From Biomphalaria glabrata (Eukaryota > Mollusca > Gastropoda > Planorbidae), in contig NC_074719.1 in assembly GCF_947242115.1 (NCBI RefSeq), positions 33,361,769-33,425,768 on the forward strand: a stretch of 64,000 nucleotides of DNA. The letters run 5' to 3'. The translations under genes and the position numbers were made by a program. Positions 1 through 12,279 of this stretch are shown here, piece after piece (the stretch's first letter is position 1; each line of letters begins with the position of its first letter). A model generated the notes under the pieces. That model ran no database searches, was not told the DNA's origin, and saw only the letters and a list, made by a program, of their open reading frames with translations.

Positions 1-3000
1 CATACTTTGAACTTGTTTATTGAATGTAAAAGGTACACAGTACAAAAAAAATTATACCTGGATAGAATATTTCCCCATACTTGACAATCACACAGCTATT
101 TACAATGTACTTTTGAATGGTGGAGGACAATGTTTGGGCCTGAAAAAACAACAACAACATGTGGCTGAAATACTTAAATTCGACTGAAATGAGTCAAAAA
201 TTATTTAGCAGGGTATATTATTAAAAAAACAACTTATACAATACAGGTAACATAAGATTCAATGAAAAATGTTAAAATGCTTATACTGTATGTAAAAGCT
301 CTTTACCTTTGAATTTGAGCATATGGGACTGACATCCAAAGAGGATTCAAGATTTGATTGAGATTGCACCACTGAAGAAAAAGAAACAATTACATTTAGA
401 AATCAGTTAAGTAATTTTAAAAAGAATAATATGTTTTCTCGGATAATTGTAAAATGGCTATTTAAAAAATAAATAAATAAATAAAAGTACAGTACTTACC
501 ATTCTGTTTCTGAAGTTTGAACATATTCCAAGATCCACATATTTCATCATGCAGGCACTGACTGCCATCTGAATTTCTGCAAGGAAAGCAGAAACAGCTT
601 CTTTTTCTGTAGGCAATATTGTAAGGTGTAATACCTCTCACTGCATGGACTGACCTCGATCCCTGAAGGCTTCGAATCTTTTCGTTGGACCTGTCAGGCC
701 TGTCTCGATTGATTTCTCCTTGTTCCACAAGGAAAAATGTTCTTTTACTTGTAGGCTCTGCCTTTGTCATGTATTCTTTTGCCCAAAGGAATAGCCCCTT
801 TGCATCAGAAATAATGGCCATTCTTCTTTTAATGGCCAATGTAGCATTTTTTTTAACAACACCTATTTCAGCATCGCATGGCCCTTTTCCATGGCGACTA
901 CCGAAATAGTGCCTCTCTATGGACACATTTGTATCTTCCTTTGAGAAAGATAAGTCTACAAAATTTAATTTTCCTTTGTACTGTGCTGCACATCCATCAC
1001 TAAAACTGATAACTTTAGTGAAAGCATGACCACGATTAGCTAACTCATAAATCACTTTCATTTGAAAGTGTTGTGATGCATGGCCATCATGTTTTAGGTC
1101 ATTTGATAAAAAAACCATGCTTTCTTTGACTATCAAATCTTTGTCTCTGTAGTAGCTCACTACTGGGTGAATAGTGACCTCTGTTCGAGCCCAGTGTGCA
1201 CCTTGGATTTCATCCTGGTGGTGGCATGTGAAATTTTGACCAAAATCAGAAACTAGCAAAAGCCAGTCACATGGTAAATCTTGTTTCAAATCTGCAAACT
1301 GCTGCTGTTGCCAGTTAGCTGTAAAAAGATGAAGGCTGAATTTTTCCAAATCTTTCTGCATTGATGTTACTAGGTCATTGAAAGGGCCTTCTTTATTTAC
1401 TGGTCGCCACTTTATTACCTTTCGCAGTGTACCATCACTCTGAACATACTCATCTGTCATCTTTGACCAGATGCTCCATTCTGCTAATTCATCCATGCAA
1501 TTTTTTAAAGGCTCAAAATACTTGTTAATTAAATCCACACCACAGTTGCTACATGATCTTTCAATGCACTGCAGCTTATGAAAACAATTGGCATTAGTTC
1601 TTGGGCATAGAGTTAAGTCAAGTGATGAAGCTGGATTTTTTAATGTCAGCTCTCTGTGTCCTTTTTTGATTAGAAACTTATTAATGCCCTCCATATAAAG
1701 AAAAATCTTCATACAGAACTCACATAAGCAAGACTGCATCTTATTATGTTGAGTAGCTTTTGTCATAAATGGTTTCAATTTAGCAAACTTTGAGAACAAT
1801 ACCTTTAATGTGGGTGCATGAGTACTCAATTGAGTATATGCCTCCTTCAGCGTTTTCTGCATGAAGCGTTTAGGTTTTCCAGTTCGTGCACTCACAGATG
1901 ATTGAGATGGATCAGTTCTTGAGACATCCTCTCTGCTGTAAAAGTTGTGAATTGTTTCCAAGGCATTTTGTGTAATGCAATCACTTCGTTTTTTTCTTGC
2001 TATGTTTTGTGATTTGCACTTGGACATAAAACTTCTTGAAAAACCAAAATGTTTGAAATGAGTAGCACAACCTCTGAATTTGTTATACTTAGTAAGGATG
2101 TTGCAGAGTACTTGTCTGCGAGCATTAGACATCTGACTCCTTTTTTTGCTGGTAGAGTGTAGATAGGTTTTGATGCTTTCATTAATGTTGTTTAGAAAGA
2201 TGAGCTTTCTTCTCTCAGGTAGACGCAGAAAGCCTATGTCTTGGAGAGCTTTACTTCTTCTTGGGGAGCGTATTTGTGAGAGACCTTCAACAACTGCAGC
2301 ATATTTCTTAGGTGATCTAGGTAATTTCATCAAAGCCCTTGAAACAGCCATTCTTTTTGCCACTGGAGTCTGGAATCCAGTACCAAGTGATTCGCCAACC
2401 TCTGCAGAGTTGACACAAAGGGGACTATTAGCTTGCTGTTTTCTTTCTTTGCGTTTTCTGTTTATCCAGGCTTTTTCATGTGGGCTTAACTTGGCCCTGT
2501 ATGCAGCTTTTCTCAACCTCTCTTTTTCTCTTCGCTCTAAAACAGCAGCACGTGTTTCAGGTTTTACTTTTTTTTCATTAAGAGGGAGACCTAGTTCTTT
2601 CTTTTTTTGTCTGCATTTTTGTGTTCTTAAATTACTTAAAAGTCGAGCTCTTTCTCTCTTTTCTGGTGTAATATTTTGTCTGTAAAGCACACTTCGTTTT
2701 CTATCCTTTTCCTTGAAAGCAGCAAATTTTTCTGGATCAGCTTGTAGTTTTTCCCTGTGTCTTCTATACCTTATAGCACTAGGTGTCAACCCAGAAACAT
2801 TATTTTGAGTGACATTTTTTAGCGACACAGGCTCTGGTACTAGTACATTTAGAAATGACTCAGGCTCTGATGCTTGTATATTTAGAGAGTCTTTCTTGGC
2901 TTGTAAACGCTTTGAAACTCTAACAGATAGCTCCATTACTGAAATCTGTAATTGATAAAAATTTATTAGTATCAAAATAATTAGATCTATTATGTACTAA

Positions 3001-4750
3001 TAGCACTCGTAAACATATTATAATATATATTGGTGCATTATTTAAATCGAGTCTAGTAATGCCCATAATTGCTTTATAGGGATAGACTCAATGGTGTAGG
3101 ACTAGTACAGTTAATTCATATTATATAACTTAAGTTACAATCATTCAGTGGTAGACTAAAAGAACTGAATACAATATTCTGTATAAAAAATACAATGGAA
3201 ATTAAGTTAAGGTTAAACCAAAATTTTCTAGATACAATCTACATTTCAATATAGGTCTATAAAAAATACTATAATATAGAATTATAGATCTAGATTATTC
3301 TAGAGATACTTGTCTATTGAAAGAAAGAATCTATTATTTATTATCTATAATTAGATTCTAAATCTAGTCATTAATGACCTAGTCTAGAGTCACGAGTCTA
3401 GATTCATTATAAGATCTAATCTAATTCCCTAATAATCTACTTATTTCCACTATCTAGTCTAGATCTAAAGTCTAAATCTTGATAATGAATTACATAATTA
3501 GACATAATTAGATCTAGGTTTAGAGTAAATCTAGAATAATCTAGATAATGAATTACATAATTAGATCTAGGTCTAGAGTAAATCTAGAATAATCTAGATA
3601 ATGAATTACATAATTAGATCTAGGTCTAGTCTAGAGTAAATCTAGATGATGAATTACATAATTAGATCTAGGTCTAGTCTAGAGTAAATCTAGATGATGA
3701 ATTACATAATTAGATCTAGGTCTAGTCTAGAGTAAATCTATATGATGAATTACATAATTAGATCTAGGTCTAGTCTAGAGTAAATCTAGATGATGAATTA
3801 CATAATTAGGTCTAGATCATTAGGTCTAGATCTAGACTAGATTAAGTTTTAAAGACAAGTGTCCGAGATGCGCCTCAAACGGAAAATCAATTAGATCTAA
3901 ATATTCTTTACAGTATTAAGTACAAATTTTTAATTATTTAATATTTCTTAAACACTATCGTTTTATTTATTTAATGTAGCTAATATTATCTGATACTGTA
4001 AAATCTTTAACAAAATATCACTAAAATCTATTTGGACTTAACAGACGCAAACTAGGACACCATTTGTAAACAAACGAAGTGTTGTCCACTGAAACGCCCC
4101 AAACGATGATAAGTAAAATTTCAAAAAAATATATATTGAAATATATCAAAAAATGTTCATTTAAAATTATTAATTATGAAAATATTTTATTACATACATA
4201 AAAATCATTTAATCTTGATTGAAACTTTCCATGAATAAAGAAAACTTAATATACCCTGAACTCGTACTAGACGCTACACGTGACGTCATAATTTATGCAT
4301 GGAAAACACCAACACGGGGTCCCATGGAACGCCTCAATGCCTAACCCAATTTACTTCTCAAAATAAAAAAATGTAGATTATTTTTAATTCTTTCACACGT
4401 CTACTATTACATCAACATAATTGTTTAGGAAATATAAACTTTTTGTTTAGTAACAGGCTTTAAAATTGATTAACTTTACGATTTAAGACTAAATTGTATT
4501 CAAGACGCTTCACGTGACGTCATGATTGAATGGCTAAATCTAGTAACCTCGTTCTAAAAAAAGCACTTCGATTAGGATATTGCAATCAAACTAATTCGTA
4601 ATAAGCTTAAATTTCAGTAGAATAATGAAATATCTACGTACCTGATGGGTTGTTGTTCCACAAAAGATCACAAAAAACAGTTTAAATGAGATGTTTGTAC
4701 AAGATTGCCGGCGATTGATCGTGTCGACGCTTGGGGCGCATCAATGGTTA
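1..4750 (-). CDS. Spliced DDE/RNase H-like transposase-type gene (3' end off the window)
   Basis: Visible exons run 4642-~4750 (5' UTR, donor CAG|GTACGT), 500-2945 (ATG at 2936, after a TTACAG acceptor), 307-371 and 58-139; phases join cleanly (1, 0, then 1) and the reading frame leaves the window at the left edge. The main exon alone encodes about 812 residues. The N-terminal third is very basic and helical, with two R/K-rich blocks that could bind DNA. The middle has Cys pairs (CEFC, CSNCG) that look like metal ligands. The C-terminal half has acidic motifs fitting an RNase H fold: VSDFGQNF, FSDGCAAQYKGK and, after RHYFGSRHGKGP, CDAEIGVVKK. The last visible exon ends in VKYGEIFYPG, a small beta-type tail. 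The family is not one I can name with certainty. I see no terminal inverted repeats or target duplication around it. The intact ORF, introns and remote 5' exon fit either a young intron-bearing transposon or a domesticated host gene. Confidence 0.7.
3485..3830. repeat. Tandem repeat of about 48-53 bp in the 5' intron of the transposase-type gene
   Basis: About seven copies of a unit starting GAATTACATAATTAGATCTA. Early copies are about 53 bp and later ones about 48 bp, the later ones having gained a second GTCTAG. The unit is dominated by CTAGATC words, like the background on both sides (3200-3480), so it looks like local amplification of that background. Confidence 0.85.
4277..4522. promoter_or_regulatory. 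Duplicated E-box/CRE composite motif upstream of the transposase-type gene body
   Basis: CACGTGACGTCAT occurs at 4277-4289 and again at 4511-4523, each preceded by GACGCT plus one base and followed by an ATT-type tail. The motif overlaps an E-box (CACGTG) and a cAMP-response-element core (TGACGTCA). It sits inside the first intron, 120-370 bp downstream of the inferred 5' exon. The regulatory role is inference. Confidence 0.35.
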
Positions 4751-6370
4751 ATTGTGGGACACGCTATTGTTTAAGTACTCCTGTTAATTACTACGCTAGT
4801 ATTTCCAGCGGAAGCGGCACTTTTTTTGTTCTACACAATACCTGTGATGCTCAAAAGAACTCTCATTCATAAAAAGTAGTGTCGTGGGAAAAATAATCCC
4901 ATTCTTAACACACGCAGCACAGGCGCTTCATCTGGGACGCCTCGACCTATTTTAAGCTCGTTATGCATGTTTAGAAAGCTTTTAACAAAAAAAAATACTT
5001 TAAAAGAAATCTTTAATGCTTGTTGTAACAGAAATGCAATGTTGAGCATATTATTTATTTCTTGTTTACAATTCATAGAGGATTGTAATTCCGTATAAAG
5101 TGGGACACATCGCGATGCGCCTCAAACGCCTTTTTGTGGCCGTGTTTAATCAATATTTTGATAACCTTGAGAAAAACTAAATAATGACATTGAAATATGA
5201 GGATCTTGTTAACATATCCCAACAAAGATGGAAGTTTTATGCCCCTAGGTTTTAGTACGATATTAATTCAATCATACTATGGTGTTCCGTGTTACATCAA
5301 AAGCCGCCATTTTGGGTAGTAATTTCACACATTTTTTACAATTTCAATATTTCCCTAGCACCTTATGAGCTCAAAATATCAAAATTTATAGATTAACCAT
5401 TTCTTAATGCAATGTAATGCAAATTGTCACATTTGAATAACAATCTTATGAAATACGGACTTTTTAGTGAACCAACACCTAGTTGTAACCAGTACTGGAG
5501 AAACACTCATATGTATAGCCCAGCTTAAAAAAAAAAGATGAACAATATACGTTAGGTTTTTTATAAGAATCATTAAAGATTCTACTTTCTCTTGGTCTTA
5601 GAACCAGAGTTTTACATACTGATATAATATACAAAAATAAAATATCATCTAATACAGGAAAAGGTGAAAAATGCATATAATATATAAAACAAAAATTTTT
5701 GTTTAGTCAGTCCAATTATCATAAAATTGTTTTGAGAGTTGTGTTGTTCACACTATCAATTAGAATGTTTGCCTCTCAAAGTAACATACAATTTGCAGGT
5801 TTAGAGGTGCCTCTAGTATAACACTGAAAAAAGAGTATTGAATACTATTTTCATTGAGTTGCGTATCTTCAAACTCAATTCAACTAAATACTCTAATGAT
5901 GAACACAAGTCATATTAAACCTTTTATAAATCACTTACAAGTAGTAGAATAGCTAGACTGACAAACAAAATTAATATTACATAAAGCACAGTGAACAATG
6001 AATAATTACTGATCATTTACTGAGATTGATGACCAATAATTAATAAAAGATATATCTTTCTTTATTTTCCTTTCATGTTGTCTAAACAAGACTTTTCTAG
6101 ATGCATATTATTCTTCACCTTTATTTTCTGACCTAGAAACTTGTTTAAAAGTCTGACTCAAAACTAAAAAAAAAAATATATTTATAACCATTACTGACCT
6201 ATTTTCTTCACAATACTAGACAACATATAGTGTTGAAACATGACAGTCATGCTTAGATGAAATCCCCCTCCCACCCCAGTAATTTTAAAGAACAGAGGCT
6301 AAATACCACTTTAAAATGTGTCACTTCATTGCTCAAATATACAGAAAAATATAATTAATGAAAAAAATAC
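4751..6370. other. Intergenic or intronic stretch with recurring GC-rich motifs
   Basis: No supported exon. The stretch 3860-5140, which includes the 5' exon of the transposase-type gene, has several imperfect copies of a motif around GCGCCTCAAACG next to GGGACAC-like words. From 5200 to 6330 the sequence is AT-rich with no recognisable repeat, RNA or exon. Part or all of this may be intron of the mitoguardin-like gene. Confidence 0.4.
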
Positions 6371-6740
6371 CTCCATTAGGTGTTTGAGTTTTGGTTAAAT
6401 GTACACTTCTTAACTTTCTGAAGGAAGAGCTTGATGACCTAACAACATTGGTTGCTCCCTGTGTCTTGCTCTGGTGTTGCGAAGAAGCTGCTGGAGTCTG
6501 GTTGTGAGTTGGTCCATTGTGCATTTTTTGCTGCTGTTGGTTCTTTGTTTCCAGCTTCATTTTGATCATCTGTGTGCGCTTCCTGCGTTTTCTGAAGTAC
6601 ATAGCCAGTGCTCCTATTAAGGCCACACCCAAAGACAAGCTTAAAACTGTAAGCTTTATTGGCTTGGACAGATTGGTAAATCGTGAGATGTCACCGGGGA
6701 GGGCATGCTTCAATCCCGCGAAATTCTTATAAACATTCAT
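6371..6740 (-). CDS. MIGA: First coding exon of a mitoguardin-like gene
   Basis: The exon reads from an ATG at 6740 to a donor (GGAG|GTATTT) at 6371, 370 bases, leaving phase 1. It encodes MNVYKNFAGLKH, then SKPIKLT and a membrane segment of about 20 residues (VLSLSLGVALIGALAMYF), at once followed by RKRRKRTQ. A Gln/Ser-rich linker and SSSSSFRKLRS come next. Mitoguardins, outer mitochondrial membrane proteins that promote mitochondrial fusion, start in the same way: a short N-terminus, one membrane helix, a basic RRRRKK cluster, then a Ser-rich tail. The assignment rests on layout, not long identity. A plausible acceptor lies just upstream (TAATAAAAAAG). No further exon of this gene is recognisable in 1-6370, so its next intron would have to span the transposase-type gene. 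Confidence 0.5.
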
Positions 6741-7140
6741 AATGTTGTCTTTTTTATTACAAATCCATGTCAAAAATGAACTCAAACCAAATTATATCTG
6801 GTACTTCAGAAACTAAAATATTTATGAGAAAGTTTAATTGTAATGATCCAGATTAAGTATTCATTGTGTCTCTTTTAAACCTGGTTTGTTTCCGATGTAG
6901 GCCTATAAAAAAATAAAAGAAAGTTTTTTAAGATGTAAAAAAAAAAAAAAGAATAATTTGAATTTGAGTTACCAGGTAAAACATTAAGTATGTTATATAA
7001 TGTTAATACAAAATAAGCAAAAACTGAAAGAGATAGATTCAAGGTATAATCAATCCAGAATTCTGGCCTCTTTTATAATACTAGATTTACTCAGATATTA
7101 ATTTATATAATATAAAGATCATGTCAATGTATGAATGTCC
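6741..7140. other. AT-rich stretch with nothing recognisable
   Basis: This is the 5' side of the mitoguardin-like exon. It has poly-A runs but no exon, repeat unit or RNA that I can support. Confidence 0.4.
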
Positions 7141-7149
7141 ACAAAATTC

Positions 7150-8215
7150 ATATTCATGGTGAGACTATTTCATGATGGCTTGAAGGCTCGTGTCCAAGAT
7201 AACCATCAAAGCCCTTCAAAGTATCAAATGGGGTAAAACAAGGTTGCGTTCTAGAACCCACACTGTTCAGTATTATGGTCTCTCTGCTATTCTGACAGAT
7301 ACATTCATAAATAGAGATAAAAAATGGGATAAAAAATATAATGTATAGATTTGATGGTGGCCTATTTAACCTAAGGCAGTGCAAACCAAAATCAAAAACA
7401 AAATTAGCAGTAATCAGGGACTTTCATTTTGCTGACAACTGTGCCTTAATCACCTGCTCTGAAAATGATTGCCAGAGCGTTTTGTGACTTTGGCTTCACT
7501 ATAAACACAAAAAAGACTGAAGTCTTATATTTGCCTAAAATATAAATGCAGTAGACAGATTCACCTATCTTGGCAGCACACTCTCCAGAAATAGTAAGAT
7601 GGATATAATGAAATCAACCTGTGTATCTCCAAGGCCAGTGCGTCCTATGGCAGACTGTCTAAAAATGTCTGAAAAAGACGAAGTATCACCACAAACACAA
7701 AGCTAGGGGTCTATTGAGCTGTCATCCTCCCTACATTGCTCTATGCCTCAGAAACATGGACAGTATATAGAAAACATGAAATAAAAACTGAACCACTTCC
7801 ACATGATCTGTCTCAGAAAAATACTGAATGTTAAATGGCAAGAAAAAATACCAGATATACTGAAGTCCTTCGAAGAGCAGGCCTACGAAGCATCCACACA
7901 ATCCTGATACAGTCACAGCTGAGATGGGCAGGACACACCTGCAAAATGGAAGAACGCTGCATCCCTAAACAACTCCTGTATGGCTAATTAAGGCTCACAG
8001 GGTGGACAAAGAAAACACTTTAGGGACACCCTCAAAGCTTCTCTGAAAGCTTTCAGCATTGACCCAACTACCTGGGATACAGAAGCACATGACAGACTAC
8101 AGAGCATCATGAATCATGTCGTCAGGCTGTGAAAACTGGCACACAAACTGCCGAGGACAAGAAAATGTGATGCCGCTGGCAGAAGAAAAGCGTCAGACTC
8201 AGAGGATAAAAACTA
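7150..8215 (+). mobile_element. LINE fragment: degraded reverse transcriptase plus C-terminal region
   Basis: Broken frames on the plus strand read like the second half of a non-LTR reverse transcriptase: FHDGLKARVQDN, then ADNCALITCSEND in the place of the FADDCAL catalytic box, then DRFTYLGSTLSR, LNHFHMICLRKILNVKWQEK and later TWDTEAHDRLQSIM. This order is characteristic of a widespread LINE that ends in a C2H2-like finger (compare 63000-63240). Stops and frameshifts are frequent, so the copy is dead. The catalytic DD has become DN. The clade (RTE-like or CR1-like) cannot be settled by eye. Confidence 0.8.
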
Positions 8216-9395
8216 TTCTACTGACTACTCAGCCTACTCACTCAACTCACAGTCTTAGATTAGACTTTAGTCACTTGAGACTAAAAAGAATTTTTTTTTA
8301 GTTTAGTCTCTAAGTAGTGAAGTTAGACTCTACTACTTTAAAACTTACTAGAGTACTAGGTACTAGACAGTAGACACTCTATCTCTAGCTAGTCACTAGT
8401 GTTTATTATATAATTATATACTTGACAGTCTTGTCTTAGTAGTAGTAATACTCTATCATACTCTATGCTATCAATTAGCCGTCTTAGCCATACTAATTGC
8501 TATGACTATGACTATCAGGACTCACTATGACTATCACTATCATCACTATGTCTATGTATGACTATGACTATGGGCATGGCTTTCATTTTGGCTATAAACT
8601 ATAATGCTAGGACCTAGCAGTAGGCTATGGCGGCGGACTCAGTATGGCCAGTTTAGTATCATAGTATGGCATAGCAGACTAAGACTTGATACTAGTCTAG
8701 ATTTCTATCAAAAAGCAATGATAGTCTATTACTCATAATAGTATTACCAGTTAGACTAGATCTATTCTAGTTTCTAGATGACATCTATGATCTATTCTAT
8801 TGGAGTCCTAGTCGGAGTCAGTCAGAATGAGAATCACTTCAATCAGAATCATATGTCGAGATAAATCAATGTGATCATCGGCAATGTGAGAAAAAAAATA
8901 GTAGAATCTATTACCGGACATAAATTTAAATCTAGACCGTCTAAACCTTTTTAATCTAGATTTATCTAATCTTAGTCTAAATCTATATTATAGATAAATA
9001 TAGATCTAGATTCGTAGATTAGAGTTTAGAGTTGAATGCTAGACTAGATTCTAGATTTTTGTTATTTTTGTGTTATCAGAGATAACTCCATGCACCCGAG
9101 AATGTCAGCAAAAATATTTATTCGCATATAAAGTAATATAAAGAAATCGCCGTTTTAAATTGTTTTAATTAAAATTTGGTAGTGAGTGTTGATAAACTTA
9201 CAGATCTATACATAGATTGAAATTTCCAGTAGACACTATTGGATAGAGGAAAATGTCAACGACGAATAAATACAAATTTAAAATATGTAGTCTTTGAATA
9301 TTGCGGTTTCAACATCACGATTAGATTTGACCGAGCAGCCGATTAAAAAAAAAAAAAAAAAGGCGGACCATGTGGAGAGCCAATCCGGAAGGGTT
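8216..9395. repeat. Low-complexity CTAG/ACTAT-rich tract
   Basis: Long runs of degenerate short words: ACTCA/CTACT up to 8400, GACTATGACTATC-type around 8500-8570, then TCTAGATC-type to 9060. No coding potential or RNA fold is evident. The last 300 bp are plain AT-rich sequence with a poly-A run at 9342. Confidence 0.6.
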
Positions 9396-9404
9396 GATCT
9401 AGAC

Positions 9405-11458
9405 CAGGGGTCGGCAACCTTTTGAGTCGAAAGAGCCAAACATGACCATTTACAAAATTTCGAAGTTTTCAAAGAGCCACACAGTTTTTTCTTGCCAGCT
9501 ATAAATAGTTCTCACACAATGAATTTTTAAAATGAAAAAAAACAACGAATTCATATATAAGTAGGCTAGTGTTTTTCACAACAAATTAGATGATATATAT
9601 ATGGCATTATTAGATAATTATTTTTTATTTCGATAACAACTAGATAAAGTTTACATTTACTTGCATCACTAACTTGTACTTCAATAACAAACAATTGAGG
9701 AAACAAATTCAATGGGAGCGATGGCTTTGGTTTTAGAAAGTTGGAATACATTTTCATTTGTTAGTTGGCCTCTTACTTTACTTTTAATTATATTCATGCA
9801 AGAGAACAAAGGCTTGCACGAATATGTCGATTCATAGATACTCATCACTCCCAATGCCAACTTCTTCACCTCACTGTAGCAATCTGGAAGATTATTCCAT
9901 GTGCCGAATCAACTCGTGGCATTCCTTTTAAAGCTGTCCACTTTTGTTGCGTTACGTACATACATTTCTGGACCTCCAACACTTCCAACTTGTTTTTCAA
10001 CTCTGTAAATTTTCCACCCCACAAAGCTTTAATTTTTAAATCGATCAATTGCATTTCTAGAGATCCAGTATCAATGTGGATTTCGTTACTATTTGTGTTG
10101 AGATGGTGTACTAGGAATGCTAGAATAGTTTTGTAGGTTTTGAGCTGCTCAAATCTATCAAGAAATTCCTCTTTGATTTTTTGTATAACTGTGCTTAAGT
10201 AATTTGTGTCTAAAGTTGCACTGATTGTATCGTGATGCTGCTTTAGACATTCAAAATGAAATAATGGACCGCTCTGATTATCTTCGGCAAAAAGAATGAA
10301 TTGTCCTTCAAAACAAACCAAATCTTCTACCAAAACATAGGCTGGGTTTCCCTATCCTTGCAGTTTTAGATTCAGCTCATTTAATTACTCTGTTAAATCA
10401 ATCATAAAGTAAAAGTTTTGCAACTATATGTCGTTCTCTAATTCGATGTGATAAATGCCCTTTTCATATAGAAAAAAATGTATTTATTTCATTCAAACAC
10501 AAATCTAAACGTTTCATCACCTTACCTTTGGAAAGTCATAGCACTTTTTGGGAAGAAGAGGTCGGAATACTGAGTCTCCATTTCGTTTAAGTGGTAGAGT
10601 GCTTTTCACAAGATGCTGTTAACAGTCTTGATTACCAAATTCATGACCTCATCTATTTCGGTCGGAATCGTTTGGGCTCACAGCACTTCTTGGTGCATTA
10701 TTCAGTGAAACGTAAGAATTTCTTGGTTTATTTTGCTCCGACGAATCGTTGTTGGCCCTTTTTTCCTGTCATACTTCTGGCTCTATCAGTTGCTATTTAA
10801 ATGATTTTAACTAAATCGATCTTATTGTCTTCAAGGTATTTTCGCTTAGCATTCGCTCTATCGTCCCCTCTAGTTTGTCATGAGAGCTGTAGCAACCCTA
10901 GGGTAGACATATACCTGACAAAATGGGCAACTTGAGCCGTGTCTTTATGTTGCAAGAATAATTCTATGGCAAGTGATAAATGTTTTTGAAATCACGAAAC
11001 AGTTCTTCAGATGCACGTAGGAAGCAGTCTCATCATCTGTAGATGGTATGCGTTTTTGTGCAATTTCTAGTGGTACCGCAAAGTTTGCCAGAATAGTATT
11101 ACTTGTAGATTGTTTCTACCTTTGAGATCATTCGCTTCTAACTCATTTACTTCAAACAACAAACTATACGTCACAGCCAAAGCATGCGGTTAAGATGCCA
11201 ATTCGTCTTGCTCTCATTCGAGAGCTGACGACGGACTGACAACAGTGACGACGCGTGCAATGGGGGAGGGTGTGGTGAAAAGCGAGTACAAGTGGCTGAG
11301 AGATCGAATCGGCGCCTAATCTTTGTTAAAAGATTCAGAACTATTTTCAAAAAAATGTTTCCATAAAATAAATAATATTTGCGTATAGAACTAAAGAGCC
11401 GCAGCTTCACATTCAAAGAGCCGCATGTGGCTCGCGAGCCGCAGGTTGCCGACCCCGG
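9405..11458 (-). mobile_element. Degenerate hAT DNA transposon with 8-bp target duplication
   Basis: The left end reads CAGGGGTCGGCAACCT and the right end, reverse-complemented, CCGGGGTCGGCAACCT, inverted repeats differing at one position. ATCTAGAC lies directly outside both ends (9397-9404 and 11459-11466), giving the 8-bp duplication typical of hAT elements. Inside, on the minus strand, frames at 9866-10333 and 9681-9869 resemble the C-terminal half of a hAT transposase of the ZBED5/GTF2IRD2-like group: [17 protein letters not shown], then [17 protein letters not shown], then YESTYSCKPLFSCMNIIKS and KVRGQLTNENVFQL, the last being the dimerisation motif. The N-terminal half (10340-11170) is broken by stops. 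The copy is non-functional but structurally complete at both ends. Confidence 0.9.
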
Positions 11459-11689
11459 ATCTAGACCAGTGTCACCCAACCTACGACCCGAAACCCATAT
11501 CTAGCACGCAATTTTCCAGCCTCTCAAAACCGTTGCCCTCAGTGCATAATAGTGAAGCTACAGATGCTATACATGTTCTGTAGCTTTGGATTCGACGATA
11601 TTTTTTGTTTACGGCGATGAATCCCGGAACAAGTTTGTAGGGCCGCATGGACGAATCTTGTAAATAACAAATGTTCTTTCAAAATAGAA

Positions 11690-11880
11690 GATAGTTACGT
11701 CCTACTCCTATACTCGTAACCATGTGTTAATCTAGTCGTACACGTTAATGAGAGACCAACTCCCTGCTAAGTCATTTAAAGTCATTGGTTTTACTGGCTC
11801 ATTCAAGCAAGTTTGAAGCTACCCATATCTTGATGGCACTTGTTACGCTCTATTTTTCGTCCGTTCTAGTTTACTTATGT
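11690..11880 (+). repeat. Dispersed repeat family B, copy 1
   Basis: It begins near ACGTCCTACTCC, contains GTTAATCTAGTCGTACACG and a later GGCTCATTCAAGCAAG, and resembles the stretches at 24130-24245 and 37783-37880. It is of unknown class, with no coding content. The rest of 11467-12270 shows nothing I can name. Confidence 0.6.
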
Positions 11881-12279
11881 TCTCTTGAGTCTGGGGCCCC
11901 AAACAGAGGATACATGTTAATCAAATATTGACCTAACCTAGGTTAAATAGCCTTTTATTTCTTATGTACTTGTTTGAATTGTAGGCCTACAATTTTCTTT
12001 CAATAGACCCCAATGCTCTGTTGTATTTCTAAAATAGTTTCAGCAATATGGCGGGTGCTCCATGACAACTTATCATTTTCTCATTTATAATAACATCTAC
12101 CTGAAGTTTTAGTCTGAGAAATTACCTTACCATGAATGAAATAAGTCGGTCTAGTTTTAGGCCCCTATAATAGCTATTTGTTTTATTTATTTCATTTCTT
12201 TGTTACTCTTAATAACTGGCATTTTTCTGAGTGGAAATTCCCCCCTCCCAACACGCGCGCACACATATATTATTTTACG

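Noticed and set aside
685-2685. Plus-strand open frames of 74 and 171 codons.
   Set aside because: They are antisense shadows of the transposase-type exon.
9278-10136. Several plus- and minus-strand frames as host genes.
   Set aside because: They lie in or at the edge of the hAT element, and the readable parts are hAT transposase remnants.
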